Origin: Bdellovibrionales bacterium Ga0074137
Lineage (GTDB): Bacteria; Bdellovibrionota; Bdellovibrionia; Bdellovibrionales; JAMPXM01
Direction: 5' to 3'
Assembly (NCBI GenBank): GCA_001464715.1
Contig: LNDT01000020.1
Coordinates: 1-64,000 of the forward strand
DNA length: 64,000 nucleotides
Made by a program: the position numbers and the translations under genes. Under the pieces are notes generated by a model. It saw only the letters and a program-made list of their open reading frames with translations, did no database searches and was not told the DNA's origin. Positions 16,870 through 26,488 of this stretch are shown here, in pieces; positions within the stretch are counted from its first letter, which is position 1; each line of letters begins with the position of its first letter.

Positions 16870-17708
16870 AACTTCACGTGGTTTTCGATGAAGGTCGAAA
16901 TGAAGTAGTAGCTGTGGTCGTAGCCCTCGCGCAGATTCACTGCGAGCGGCTGATTCTTTGATCGACAGGCAGCAGTGAAGTTTGCGGTCATCAATTGTTT
17001 TTCAAAAAACTCGTCCGCAAGCCCTTGATCGATCAGAATTTCTTTAGGATGTTTCGCGCCAGAAAGAATAAGTTCGGTGGCGTCGTGCTTTGCACCCTCA
17101 CCGCTACCGCTTCCGAAGTAACCTTCAAATGCTTTGATACCCCACGGAGCTCTCACTGGATTTACAATCGGCGAGAACGCTGAAATGGTTTGGAATTTTT
17201 CCGGATGGCGAAGTCCCAGCGTCAGTGCGCCGTGACCTCCCATCGAATGCCCAGAAAGAGAAATACGATCCTTCGAGACTCCAAACTGCGTCTGAACCAG
17301 CTCGTGAAGCTCGGAAACAATATACGATTCCATTTGGTAGTGATCGCGGTATCCCGGTGTCGTCGCATTGACGTAAAAACTGGCGCCGGAACCGAAGTCG
17401 TAGGCATCGTGCTCGGCAGGAAGCTGAAGCCCGCGTGGTGATGTGTCTGGACAAATGACCATCAGACCGGCTGCGCTTAAATACTTTTGTGCACCAGCTT
17501 TCGTGATGAAGTTCTCATCTGTGCATGTGAGGCCGGAAAGCCAAATCAAAGCGCCTCTGACGGGACCCCGGGGGAGAAACGTCGAGAACTTCATTTTCGT
17601 TCCGGTCGAAATGGAATCGTGCTCCCAAAACTGAGTGAGTCCTTCGAAAGTTTTATGCGACTTCAGTGACGTCAGCGGCTTTAGCGACTGCAGTGGCTTT
17701 ATTTCCAT
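16851..17708 (-). CDS. fghA: S-formylglutathione hydrolase
   Basis: A 285-residue esterase-D-type alpha/beta hydrolase. The nucleophile Ser sits in GHSMGGHG, and WLSGLTCTDENF and GYDHSYYFI (catalytic His) match S-formylglutathione hydrolases. It hydrolyses S-formylglutathione to formate and glutathione, the second step of formaldehyde detoxification. The adhC stop lies 24 bp upstream of its start (17708, preceded by GGGAG), so the two form an operon covering both steps. The N-terminus is about 15 residues longer than usual and carries a repeated LKPLTSLKS pattern. Confidence 0.93.
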   Translation of the reverse strand: MEIKPLQSLKPLTSLKSHKTFEGLTQFWEHDSISTGTKMKFSTFLPRGPVRGALIWLSGLTCTDENFITKAGAQKYLSAAGLMVICPDTSPRGLQLPAEHDAYDFGSGASFYVNATTPGYRDHYQMESYIVSELHELVQTQFGVSKDRISLSGHSMGGHGALTLGLRHPEKFQTISAFSPIVNPVRAPWGIKAFEGYFGSGSGEGAKHDATELILSGAKHPKEILIDQGLADEFFEKQLMTANFTAACRSKNQPLAVNLREGYDHSYYFISTFIENHVKFHASNL

Positions 17709-17732
17709 GGGGACTCCCGTCAAAAAAAACGA

Positions 17733-18875
<1,143 letters not shown>

Positions 18876-18880
18876 TCAAC

Positions 18881-19336
18881 TCATCGACCTGATTTTTTAA
18901 TCGCATTCACCATCTGATCAAGTTTGGCTAAAAACTGTGACCGATCGGCTTTCCCCATGGCTGCGGGACCCGTCGATTTGTCGCCAAGATCGCGAAGGTG
19001 GGCGCTGAGCTCGCGGCCACCAAGTGCATTGCCAATATTTTCTTCATCGAGCTCTCGACCCTTTGGACCAATCACTCTCGCCTTCTTTTTGATCGCGCGA
19101 TCCGCCAATAGCAGATCACTCGTCACAAGAATGTCACCCACGTCGATATTTTCTGCGATCCAATCGTCGGCACTGTCGAATCCGCCGGGAACCGTCTTCA
19201 TCGCAATACGCGGATTGATCGGAATCGTCAGTACTTTGTTGGCTACCACGATCACCTGAAGCCCATACCGGTCCGCCACGCGGTAGGTCTCATCCCGTAC
19301 CGCGCATCCATCGGCGTCGATGTAGATCGTCAGCAT
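18881..19336 (-). CDS. UPF0178 (YaiI/YqxD) family protein
   Basis: A 151-residue protein with the family's pattern: IYIDADGCAVRDE at the N-terminus, FDSADDWIAEN, VTSDLLLADRAI and GKADRSQFLAKLD. The fold is related to PIN/FEN-like nucleases with conserved acidic residues, but the biological role is unproven. Start at ATG 19336 (an in-frame GTG lies two codons upstream). The stop of the upstream glutathione S-transferase gene is immediately before it (19342), so translation is probably coupled. Confidence 0.88.
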   Translation of the reverse strand: MLTIYIDADGCAVRDETYRVADRYGLQVIVVANKVLTIPINPRIAMKTVPGGFDSADDWIAENIDVGDILVTSDLLLADRAIKKKARVIGPKGRELDEENIGNALGGRELSAHLRDLGDKSTGPAAMGKADRSQFLAKLDQMVNAIKKSGR

Positions 19337-19341
19337 ACTCA

Positions 19342-20040
19342 CTACCCCGGCATTTTGAAGGGACCACCGACTTCCAACGCTTTTTTGTACGCTGGTCTTG
19401 AGTGGATTCGTTCAAGGAACCGATTTAACATCGGATATTTGGAGACCGGAAGCCCTCCGCCAGACTCACTGGCCTCGACAACAAAACTCATGATCACATC
19501 CGCTGCGGTGAACTCAGAGCCAGCAAACCACTCGCTGCGCTTGAGCTCGTCTTCCATATACTTCTGCTGCGCAAGAAGGCTCGGATCTATCACCATCTTG
19601 TGCATTTGAATCGCAATTCCCTTCACTACGGGTAGAATCATGAGCTTCGCAACAAGCGGGATCGGCGGATTAGCGATCTGGTTGAAAATCAGCTTGAGAA
19701 CAAGCGGCAACATTGCGGAGCCCTCAGAAAAGTGCATCCAGAAAGTGTAGCGCAAAAATTCCGGTGAGCCTGGCTTCGGCTTCAACCGACCCTGACCATA
19801 TTTTGTAACCAGATATTCGAGGATCGCTCCCGATTCGACCAAAGTTTCCGAGGCGCCCTCAATGGAATCGACCAAAACGGGCGCCTTTCCGAGAGGATGA
19901 ACGTCGCGAAGACTTTGCGGGGCCATCAAAGTCTTTGGATCACGCTTGTGGTATTTTACTTCATACTTGAGCCCAAGCTCTTCAAGCATCCAAAGAATAC
20001 GCTGAGACCGAGAGTTGTCGAGATGGTGCAATGTAATCAT
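19342..20040 (-). CDS. Glutathione S-transferase
   Basis: A 232-residue protein. The N-terminal thioredoxin-like domain (1-80) has HHLDNSRSQRILWMLEELGL, the cis-Pro segment GKAPVLVD and the glutathione-binding ESGAILEYL. The C-terminal all-helical domain contains FAGSEFTAADVIMSF, the N-capping box region. It conjugates or reduces electrophiles and peroxides with glutathione in the cytoplasm. It starts a two-gene unit with the UPF0178 protein and lies near adhC-fghA, which also depend on glutathione. Confidence 0.92.
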   Translation of the reverse strand: MITLHHLDNSRSQRILWMLEELGLKYEVKYHKRDPKTLMAPQSLRDVHPLGKAPVLVDSIEGASETLVESGAILEYLVTKYGQGRLKPKPGSPEFLRYTFWMHFSEGSAMLPLVLKLIFNQIANPPIPLVAKLMILPVVKGIAIQMHKMVIDPSLLAQQKYMEDELKRSEWFAGSEFTAADVIMSFVVEASESGGGLPVSKYPMLNRFLERIHSRPAYKKALEVGGPFKMPG

Positions 20041-20147
20041 GGAGAAAGACTTGCACAATTCGAGGAGGGCCGTCCACCTCAGATAGCTGCGACTGCGTTA
20101 GGGTTCACAAAATTGACAAACTGCCCGGCCCCTGTGAAAACCAAACG

Positions 20148-20762
20148 ATGAATGAACTTAACTTATCCTCGCATCAAGAATTGTATGTGCAGCAGGTCCG
20201 AGAGCTCGCCGAACTTTTCGGATTCGAAACTCGAAACAAATATCAAGTGCTCGATCAGAACAAACAGCCACTTGTTTTTGCGGCCGAGCAGCAAAAAGGA
20301 CTCTTCGGTTTTTTGTTCCGGCAGTTTCTTGGCCATTGGCGAAAATTCGATATTCACTTCATGACACCTGACCGCAGAGTGCTCTTTGTTGCTCATCACC
20401 CGTTTCGATTCTTCTTCCAACGCGTTGAAGTGCGAGATAGCCAAGGGCGATTCATGGGAGCCATCCAGATGCGATTTGCGATTTTCACAAAACGTTTTGA
20501 CGTTCACAATGAGCGTGGCCAAACCATCATGGAAGTCGCATCGCCACTTCTCAAGTTTTGGACCTTCTCATTTCGACGCCAGAATCGCGAAGTCGCTTTG
20601 GTTCAAAAAAAATGGTCCGGTCTTTTCAGCGAGGTCTTCACCGACAAAGACATGTTTAAAATCGAATACAAGGACCAAAGCCTCAGTGCGCCGGACCGCC
20701 TCCTTGTGCTGGCCGCATCGATTTTCGTCGATCTCTTGTACTTCGAGCGCAAAGCTGATTGA
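20148..20762 (+). CDS. Phospholipid scramblase-related protein
   Basis: A 204-residue protein with the tubby-like beta-barrel pattern of the scramblase/LURP-one family: RNKYQVLDQNKQPLVFAAE near residue 30, then regularly spaced beta strands (FDVHNERGQTIMEV, FSFRRQNREVALVQKKWSG) and a hydrophobic C-terminal helix (LVLAASIFVDLLYF). In eukaryotes the fold binds membranes and lipids; bacterial members have no established role. Divergent from the glutathione S-transferase gene. The DUF1993 gene follows 64 bp downstream on the same strand. Confidence 0.75.
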   Translation: MNELNLSSHQELYVQQVRELAELFGFETRNKYQVLDQNKQPLVFAAEQQKGLFGFLFRQFLGHWRKFDIHFMTPDRRVLFVAHHPFRFFFQRVEVRDSQGRFMGAIQMRFAIFTKRFDVHNERGQTIMEVASPLLKFWTFSFRRQNREVALVQKKWSGLFSEVFTDKDMFKIEYKDQSLSAPDRLLVLAASIFVDLLYFERKAD

Positions 20763-20826
20763 ACAAAGTCCCGACCTCTTCGCCTCCATTCACCCAACCT
20801 CTTGACCTCCGTTCAAAGGACACAAA

Positions 20827-21333
20827 ATGATTTACGAAATGACCGTCCCACAGTTCATTAAAACTCTTCGAAACGTCACAGCGATTCTCGACAAAGCTGC
20901 AGGTTTTGCTGATCAAAAGAAAATTGAATCAACGGTTCTCATGGGCTTGCGTCTTGTTCCCGATCAGCTCGATTTCACACGTCAGATTCAGATCGCTTGC
21001 GACAGCGCTAAGCTCGGTGTCGCTCGCGTCACTGAAAAGGCAGCGCCTGAGCACGCTGACACGGAAAAAACATTGCCAGAGCTGAAAGCTCGGATCGAAA
21101 GCACGATCAAGTATCTGGAAACAATTAAGCCTGCGGATTTTTCGGGCGTCGAAGCTCGCCGGGTGACGACGCCGCGCTGGGAAGGAAAAACACTCAGCGG
21201 GTCCGAGTATATTATCCATCACACCATCCCAAACTTTTATTTTCACGTGACGACGGCCTACTCGATTTTGCGAGCGAATGGCGTTGAGCTTGGGAAAAAA
21301 GACTTTTTGGGCGCGCTTCCATTTAAGGCCTAG
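20827..21333 (+). CDS. DUF1993 domain-containing protein
   Basis: A 168-residue helical protein matching DUF1993 along its length: MTVPQFIKTLRNVTAIL, LVPDQLDFTRQIQIACDSAK and HHTIPNFYFHVTTAYSILRANGV. The fold is a four-helix bundle of the DinB-like type, and His residues in the last motif could bind metal. Function is unknown. AAAGGA lies before the ATG. The pseudouridine synthase gene starts 10 bp after the stop, suggesting an operon. Confidence 0.9.
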   Translation: MIYEMTVPQFIKTLRNVTAILDKAAGFADQKKIESTVLMGLRLVPDQLDFTRQIQIACDSAKLGVARVTEKAAPEHADTEKTLPELKARIESTIKYLETIKPADFSGVEARRVTTPRWEGKTLSGSEYIIHHTIPNFYFHVTTAYSILRANGVELGKKDFLGALPFKA

Positions 21334-21343
21334 GGCTTAAAGA

Positions 21344-22051
21344 GTGAAATCTGAAACTGAGATTCCGGTGGTTTTTGAGGACGATGATTTATACGTCGTC
21401 GATAAACCCGTCGGAATCTCGGTTCACAATACCGACCTTAAGCTTGGCGATGAAACCAATCTTCTCGTTCTACTGACTCGGATCCTGAAACATCGCGGCG
21501 AAACGGCTCGCCTCTTCCCGGTCCACCGCCTCGATAAAGAAACGAGCGGCCTTCAGATCTTCGCAAGAAACGAGTCCGCGGCGCGAACTTACGCCACTGA
21601 ATTCGAAAGCAGAGATGTTCTAAAAATTTATTCAGGTCTTCTTCGAGGTCGCCTGACTGAAGGCGATACATCGAATACGACTGAGGTTGCATGGCGCTGG
21701 CCACTGACTGATAAGGCCGAAGGAAGAAACAATCCAGCCGGCCTTTCTGCGTCACGTATCCCGTGCGAGACTAAAGTTCACGTCATCGCTCAATCCAAGT
21801 ATTTCACACGATGCGAGTTCAACCTTGTGACAGGCCGCCAGCATCAAATTAGAAAACATGCAGCTATCGCCAAACACTCTTTGGTGGGTGACAGTCGCTA
21901 CGGCGATGCCACCTACAATCGTCGGATGGCCGACATGTACAAAACTTCCCGAATGTTTCTGCACTGTGGCCGGGTCGAAATCCGCGGCCTTCGACTTGAG
22001 AGCCCGACGCCGGAGTGTTTTGATCTCCTGCTTCCCACCCCAAAATCGTAA
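21344..22051 (+). CDS. RluA-family pseudouridine synthase
   Basis: A 235-residue enzyme with the catalytic motif HRLDKETSG (Asp at about residue 62), the early YVVDKPVGISVHN segment and GRQHQIRKHAAIA. It converts uridine to pseudouridine in rRNA or tRNA; the target cannot be assigned from sequence because several RluA-type enzymes look alike. No S4 domain is present. The start is GTG, 10 bp after the DUF1993 stop, which supports cotranscription. Confidence 0.9.
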   Translation: MKSETEIPVVFEDDDLYVVDKPVGISVHNTDLKLGDETNLLVLLTRILKHRGETARLFPVHRLDKETSGLQIFARNESAARTYATEFESRDVLKIYSGLLRGRLTEGDTSNTTEVAWRWPLTDKAEGRNNPAGLSASRIPCETKVHVIAQSKYFTRCEFNLVTGRQHQIRKHAAIAKHSLVGDSRYGDATYNRRMADMYKTSRMFLHCGRVEIRGLRLESPTPECFDLLLPTPKS

Positions 22052-22109
22052 CCACGACAAAAGCCTGGTCTCGCAGACAAGCGCACGCCGCTCTCCTACA
22101 CTCAAATCT

Positions 22110-23054
22110 ATGAACTCAGAAAAACTCACCCCAGTGCTTTTAACATTCGTGCTTTTAGTCACCGCTGCACTCACTGTGACTTTAACTACCGGCAAGGCCC
22201 ACGCGCAAAAAAGTTCGCCCAATGGATCCGTCGTGCAAAGTGAAATTACACACCCTTCACACTTTTCGTTTTTGTTAGGGGGCATCGCGCCCAAGGGCGA
22301 GCGCCAACACAAACTCACCAAAAACGACCGCGGCAACATCTACGAATGGTCTCAGCAGAATCAAACCATTGTGGCCCAGTTTGGACCCGCGACGAATGTC
22401 AAAGGTGATGTCTGGCGCTTGTCGGAAATAGAATCGACCTACGATCCCGTGGAAAAGAAATCGGAACTCACCGGAGTCACCACTTCTTTTTACCCCCACG
22501 GTGTTCGATCCAAAACTCGCTGCAGTGGTGCCAGCGAGGAAACGGCGCAGTGTGTGACGGCCAGCCGGAAATTTTGCGAAACCTTCAAAGCTAGAAATAA
22601 ACCACTGGGAATTCAAATTACAGATGAAGGAACCCGAGAAAACATTCTCCGAATGGGCCGAGAGTGTTCGGCGTACGCCGATTACTTAAATCAGACTTTG
22701 GATCCTGTGAAACTTCTCAACGGAGCCGAGCGAGGAGAGCGCGACGAAAACGTCGTAAAATCTGATCTTGCTGCCCTTAAGGATTTGAAGACGTCAGCAA
22801 CGGCAAAAGCCGTTAACGGATTTGAACTGAAAGGCCTGAATGACTGGTTCGGTGCCGACGACAAAGTCGGAGCCTCGACAACGGGAATGAAGAATCGCGC
22901 CGATCGCCTTAAGCAGGCCGGTTCGGACTTCCGCGCTTTATCTCACCTTGCAGCCATGTGTTCGGAGACAACATTCGTCGAACAAGGCCGGGGCACTGGT
23001 TGGACATTGCCACAAGACACCCCGCACTCGAAGGCCCCGGCCGTCGTCCGCTAA
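22110..23054 (+). CDS. Predicted secreted protein of unknown function
   Basis: A 314-residue protein from the ATG at 22110; the open frame extends upstream through the end of the pseudouridine synthase gene but only this start exposes a signal peptide (VTAALTVTLTTGKAHAQ). The mature protein has ISxxxPVVQ-less mixed content with paired cysteines (RCSGASEETAQCVTASRKFC) and a helical second half. It contains no motif I recognise. It follows the RluA gene by 58 bp and precedes the RND permease gene on the same strand. Confidence 0.62.
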   Translation: MNSEKLTPVLLTFVLLVTAALTVTLTTGKAHAQKSSPNGSVVQSEITHPSHFSFLLGGIAPKGERQHKLTKNDRGNIYEWSQQNQTIVAQFGPATNVKGDVWRLSEIESTYDPVEKKSELTGVTTSFYPHGVRSKTRCSGASEETAQCVTASRKFCETFKARNKPLGIQITDEGTRENILRMGRECSAYADYLNQTLDPVKLLNGAERGERDENVVKSDLAALKDLKTSATAKAVNGFELKGLNDWFGADDKVGASTTGMKNRADRLKQAGSDFRALSHLAAMCSETTFVEQGRGTGWTLPQDTPHSKAPAVVR

Positions 23055-23139
23055 GACACTTCGTTCCGGCCCGCAGCAATCCTTGTTAACGGCATAAGAT
23101 CGCTCTATCCGTGGAGAACTATTCACGGTGAGGATCTCT

Positions 23140-26100
23140 ATGAGCCCTGCGAAATTGGCCGTTAAGCACCCGATCTTCATCGCAAGTATCGTTATACTTT
23201 TAATGGCCCTTGGCGGTCTTGCGCTGAAGCGCCTTCCGATTGATCTTTTTCCAGATGTTAACTTTCCTACGGTCGTCGTCGCAACGACGTATCCTGGCGC
23301 TGGGCCGCAAGAGGTCGAAACCGGCATCTCGCGTATTCTCGAGGACGAAGTTTCGTCGATCTCGGGTGTAAAAAAAGTTTCCTCGCAAAACCGCGAAGGT
23401 TTTAGTCTGGTCATTGTCGAGTTCGATTTAAAATCAAATCTTGATTACGCCGAACAACAAGTCCGAGCGAAAGTGACGAACGCTCTCAAATTCCTCCCCG
23501 ACGACGTCGACGCTCCGATCACGCGGAAAGTTAGTCCGTCGGATTCTCCGATTCTCGGTATCGCTCTTCAGTCTGAAATGCCTGATGCAGAACTTTATGA
23601 TCTCGCAAAAGAACGGATCGCGCCGCAGTTTGAGCAAGTAGAACAGGTGGGTCAGGTCGATATCGTCGGTGGCCGGAAACGCGAAATTCATATTCAGCTC
23701 GATCGCAACAAATTGACGGCCGCTGACATGTCCGCCACCTCCGTCGTCAACGCACTTTCGGCTGCCGGTCGAAACGTTCCCATCGGAAAAACAACATCGG
23801 ACACGACCGAGACGACGTATAGAACTTTGGCCGAGTACAAATCCATTCCAGAAATTGCGAATTCCGTTCTGCGGGTCGCCGACATCAGCTACCCCGTGAC
23901 GATTGGAAAACTTGGAACGATCACCGACTCACTTCAAGACGAGAAGTCACGCACACGGCTGAACGGGACAAAAACTCTGCTCTTCAACGTGTTCCGGCAG
24001 TCCGGGGCAAACTCAGTTAAAGTTGCTGATCAAGTCATTTTGAAAATCGCGAAAATCAATGCTGAACTCGAAGCCCAGGGCATCAAAGCGAAACTGAAAC
24101 TTGTCAACGATACCAGCCGCCGAATTCGCGCGAACGTATTCGACGTCTATGAATCGATTTTCTTCGGAACGTTACTCACCATCATCGTCGTTTATTTCTT
24201 CCTTGGAAGTCTTAAGTCGACACTGATTACGGGATTCGCTCTTCCGAACTCGATTCTGGGCGCCTTTATTTTCATGTCTTTCTTTGGCTTCTCAATCAAT
24301 ATTATGAGCCTTTTGGCGCTGAGCCTTGTGGTTGGACTTCTTGTCGATGATGCGATCGTCGTTCGAGAGAATATTTTCAGGAAACTCGAACTCGGTCTTT
24401 CACCAAAGCAAGCCGCCGTCATCGGCACCCAAGAAGTTACCCTCGCCGTCATTGCGACCACCGCAACAATCCTTGCGGTGTTCGGCCCCATCGGAAACCT
24501 CGAGGGCATTGTCGGTCAGTTCTTTAAAGAGTTCGGCCTCACTGTTTGTTTTGCCATGCTGGTCAGTCTGTTTGACGGTCTTTTTGTCGCACCCGCGCTT
24601 TCGGCCTATGTCGGCGGCGTCTCGCACGAGAAAAAACCGCCTGGAAACTGGTTCACTCGAGGAAACGCGCGCACGCTGAAGTGGTTCGACGAATTCCAAA
24701 CGCGGCTTGAAAAGTATTATGTTTCCATCTTGCGGTGGTGCCTGGTTCATCCACTGAAAACGATTGCCGCGTCGATTGGCGTTTTCTTTCTCTCCATTGT
24801 GGTAGCGAAAACGGTCCCATTCACTTTTCTTCCGCCCCAAGACAACGGCGAGTTTTATGTTCAGTTCGAACTGCCTACGGGGGCAAGTCTTACGGCCACA
24901 GACGAGGTCGCGAAAAAAATTGAAACGAAGCTTCGTACTTTTCCGCAGATTGAAGATCTCTTAACGACAATCGGTAGCGGCCAAGGCGAAAGTAACAAGG
25001 CCAATATCTTTATTCGACTTGTCGGATCTAAGAATCGAGACGAAAACACGACCGAAATGAAAGATCTTATCCGCGAAAGTACGAAGGAGTTTACTGACTA
25101 TAAACTTATCGTGACAGATCAACCCTCTCAAGGCGGCCGTCCCTTTAACCTCAATATCGTCGGACAAGATCTTGAGGCCCTTGTTCCGTATTCAGAAAAA
25201 GTTCTCGCCCGCGTCAGCCAGATGACATCACTGCGCCAAGCCGACAGTACCTACAGAGCTGGGCGCCCCGAATATCAAGTGGTGTTAAAGCCCGACATTG
25301 CCGCCATATCAGAAGTGACGATGGCGGGCCTTGGTCAAGAGTTGCGGTCGCAGATCGAAGGTCGAACCCCCGCCCTTTTCCGCGAAAAGGGAGTGGACTA
25401 CGATGTACGCGTTCGCCTGCAGGAAGATCAGCGAAATCTTGCAGCTGACTTTAACCAAATGCGCGTCCCCAATTTGAGTCAGCGCCTCGTACCTCTTTCG
25501 AATGTCGCGAATCTTGTCGAAGTTAAAGGACCGACGACCGTCCTTCGAGAAAATAGATCGCGATATATTCAGGTCTCCGCCGACCTTGTGCCCGGTGGCG
25601 CCGGGATCGGTGGGGCTATTTCTGAACTCAAGAAGCTTTTTGAAAACGAGCTGAAACCCCCCGCAGGAATCACCTATAGCTTTGTCGGTGAAGCCGAACG
25701 ATTCGCCGAACTCATGGTGAATATGCTCGTGTCTCTTGGGCTCGGGATGATGTTTATTTATTTGGTTCTCGCAAGCCTCTTCGGATCTTTCCTTACGCCC
25801 TTCACGATCATGCTGGTCATTCCGCTGGCCGCATGTGGAGCCTTCATTTCGCTGGCCATCACACGATCAAGCTTTGATCTGTTTTCGATGATTGGTTGTG
25901 TGATGTTGATGGGTCTGGCGACAAAGAACTCGATTCTGTTGATCGACTACGCGGTCGACAAACAGAAACACGGCATGGACCGCGTCGAAGCATTGATTCG
26001 CGCTGGTGAAACGCGCTTGCGTCCAATTTTAATGACAAGTCTCGCGCTGATCGCAGGAATGATTCCGGTCGCCATTGGACTCAATGAAGCTTCAAAGCAG

Positions 26101-26259
26101 CGGACAAGTCTTGGGATCGTCGTGATCGGCGGAACTATCAGTTCGACGATACTTACTCTGGTCGTTATTCCCGCCTGCCATATTTTCATCGATCGATTTC
26201 AGACTTGGGTGCTTGTGAAGTATCGAGCTGTGTTCGGACACGACACTTCGGACGTTTGA
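23140..26259 (+). CDS. RND-family efflux permease (HAE1/AcrB-like)
   Basis: A protein of about 1039 residues with the full RND architecture: TM1 (residues 10-30), a large periplasmic loop, TM2-6 with LLVDDAIVVREN in TM4 (the proton-relay Asp pair), TM7, a second loop, and TM8-12 (MLMGLATKNSILLIDYAV). The motif PGAGPQEVE in loop 1 is typical of HAE1 drug/hydrophobe exporters. It pumps substrates outward using the proton gradient. No membrane-fusion protein or outer-membrane factor lies nearby, so it must recruit partners encoded elsewhere or work alone. The ATG at 23140 has GAGG upstream; a GTG start at 23128 is possible. Confidence 0.93.
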   Translation: MSPAKLAVKHPIFIASIVILLMALGGLALKRLPIDLFPDVNFPTVVVATTYPGAGPQEVETGISRILEDEVSSISGVKKVSSQNREGFSLVIVEFDLKSNLDYAEQQVRAKVTNALKFLPDDVDAPITRKVSPSDSPILGIALQSEMPDAELYDLAKERIAPQFEQVEQVGQVDIVGGRKREIHIQLDRNKLTAADMSATSVVNALSAAGRNVPIGKTTSDTTETTYRTLAEYKSIPEIANSVLRVADISYPVTIGKLGTITDSLQDEKSRTRLNGTKTLLFNVFRQSGANSVKVADQVILKIAKINAELEAQGIKAKLKLVNDTSRRIRANVFDVYESIFFGTLLTIIVVYFFLGSLKSTLITGFALPNSILGAFIFMSFFGFSINIMSLLALSLVVGLLVDDAIVVRENIFRKLELGLSPKQAAVIGTQEVTLAVIATTATILAVFGPIGNLEGIVGQFFKEFGLTVCFAMLVSLFDGLFVAPALSAYVGGVSHEKKPPGNWFTRGNARTLKWFDEFQTRLEKYYVSILRWCLVHPLKTIAASIGVFFLSIVVAKTVPFTFLPPQDNGEFYVQFELPTGASLTATDEVAKKIETKLRTFPQIEDLLTTIGSGQGESNKANIFIRLVGSKNRDENTTEMKDLIRESTKEFTDYKLIVTDQPSQGGRPFNLNIVGQDLEALVPYSEKVLARVSQMTSLRQADSTYRAGRPEYQVVLKPDIAAISEVTMAGLGQELRSQIEGRTPALFREKGVDYDVRVRLQEDQRNLAADFNQMRVPNLSQRLVPLSNVANLVEVKGPTTVLRENRSRYIQVSADLVPGGAGIGGAISELKKLFENELKPPAGITYSFVGEAERFAELMVNMLVSLGLGMMFIYLVLASLFGSFLTPFTIMLVIPLAACGAFISLAITRSSFDLFSMIGCVMLMGLATKNSILLIDYAVDKQKHGMDRVEALIRAGETRLRPILMTSLALIAGMIPVAIGLNEASKQRTSLGIVVIGGTISSTILTLVVIPACHIFIDRFQTWVLVKYRAVFGHDTSDV

Positions 26260-26440
26260 GAACTGCACGCTTTGGACGAGATCGCGGCGCCTCCCCATCT
26301 TCCGCGACACAGGCGTCGTGCCTTCTACCGCATCGGCTCGGCCCTCCTGGCCTCGGGTCGCGCTTACGCGACCTGCCCGATTCGGAGGTCGCGGAAGATG
26401 GGGAGGCGCCGCGCTCTTGCGCTCCGCTTGTCGTTCTCAA
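26256..26440. repeat. 185-bp inverted-repeat element (MITE/REPIN-like)
   Basis: Two arms of 53 bp face each other. The inner 26 bp are perfect inverted copies (26283-26308 and 26388-26413, centre GGCGCCTCCCC), and the outer tips TTGAGAAC (26256-26263) and GTTCTCAA (26433-26440) also match, with an imperfect stretch of equal length between. The 79-bp centre has its own hairpin (GGTCGCG, CTTA, CGCGACC at 26356-26373). The left tip overlaps the stop codon of the RND gene. It encodes no convincing protein. It lies between convergent genes. Confidence 0.8.
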
Positions 26441-26488
26441 CTTCCCTTCGCTCTGTTGAGATTTCTGGTGCGGTGAGTGTGCTTTTTC

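Noticed and set aside
26186-26459. Open frames on both strands through the inverted-repeat element
   Set aside because: They arise because the palindromic arms lack stops on either strand; the two translations mirror each other and resemble no protein.
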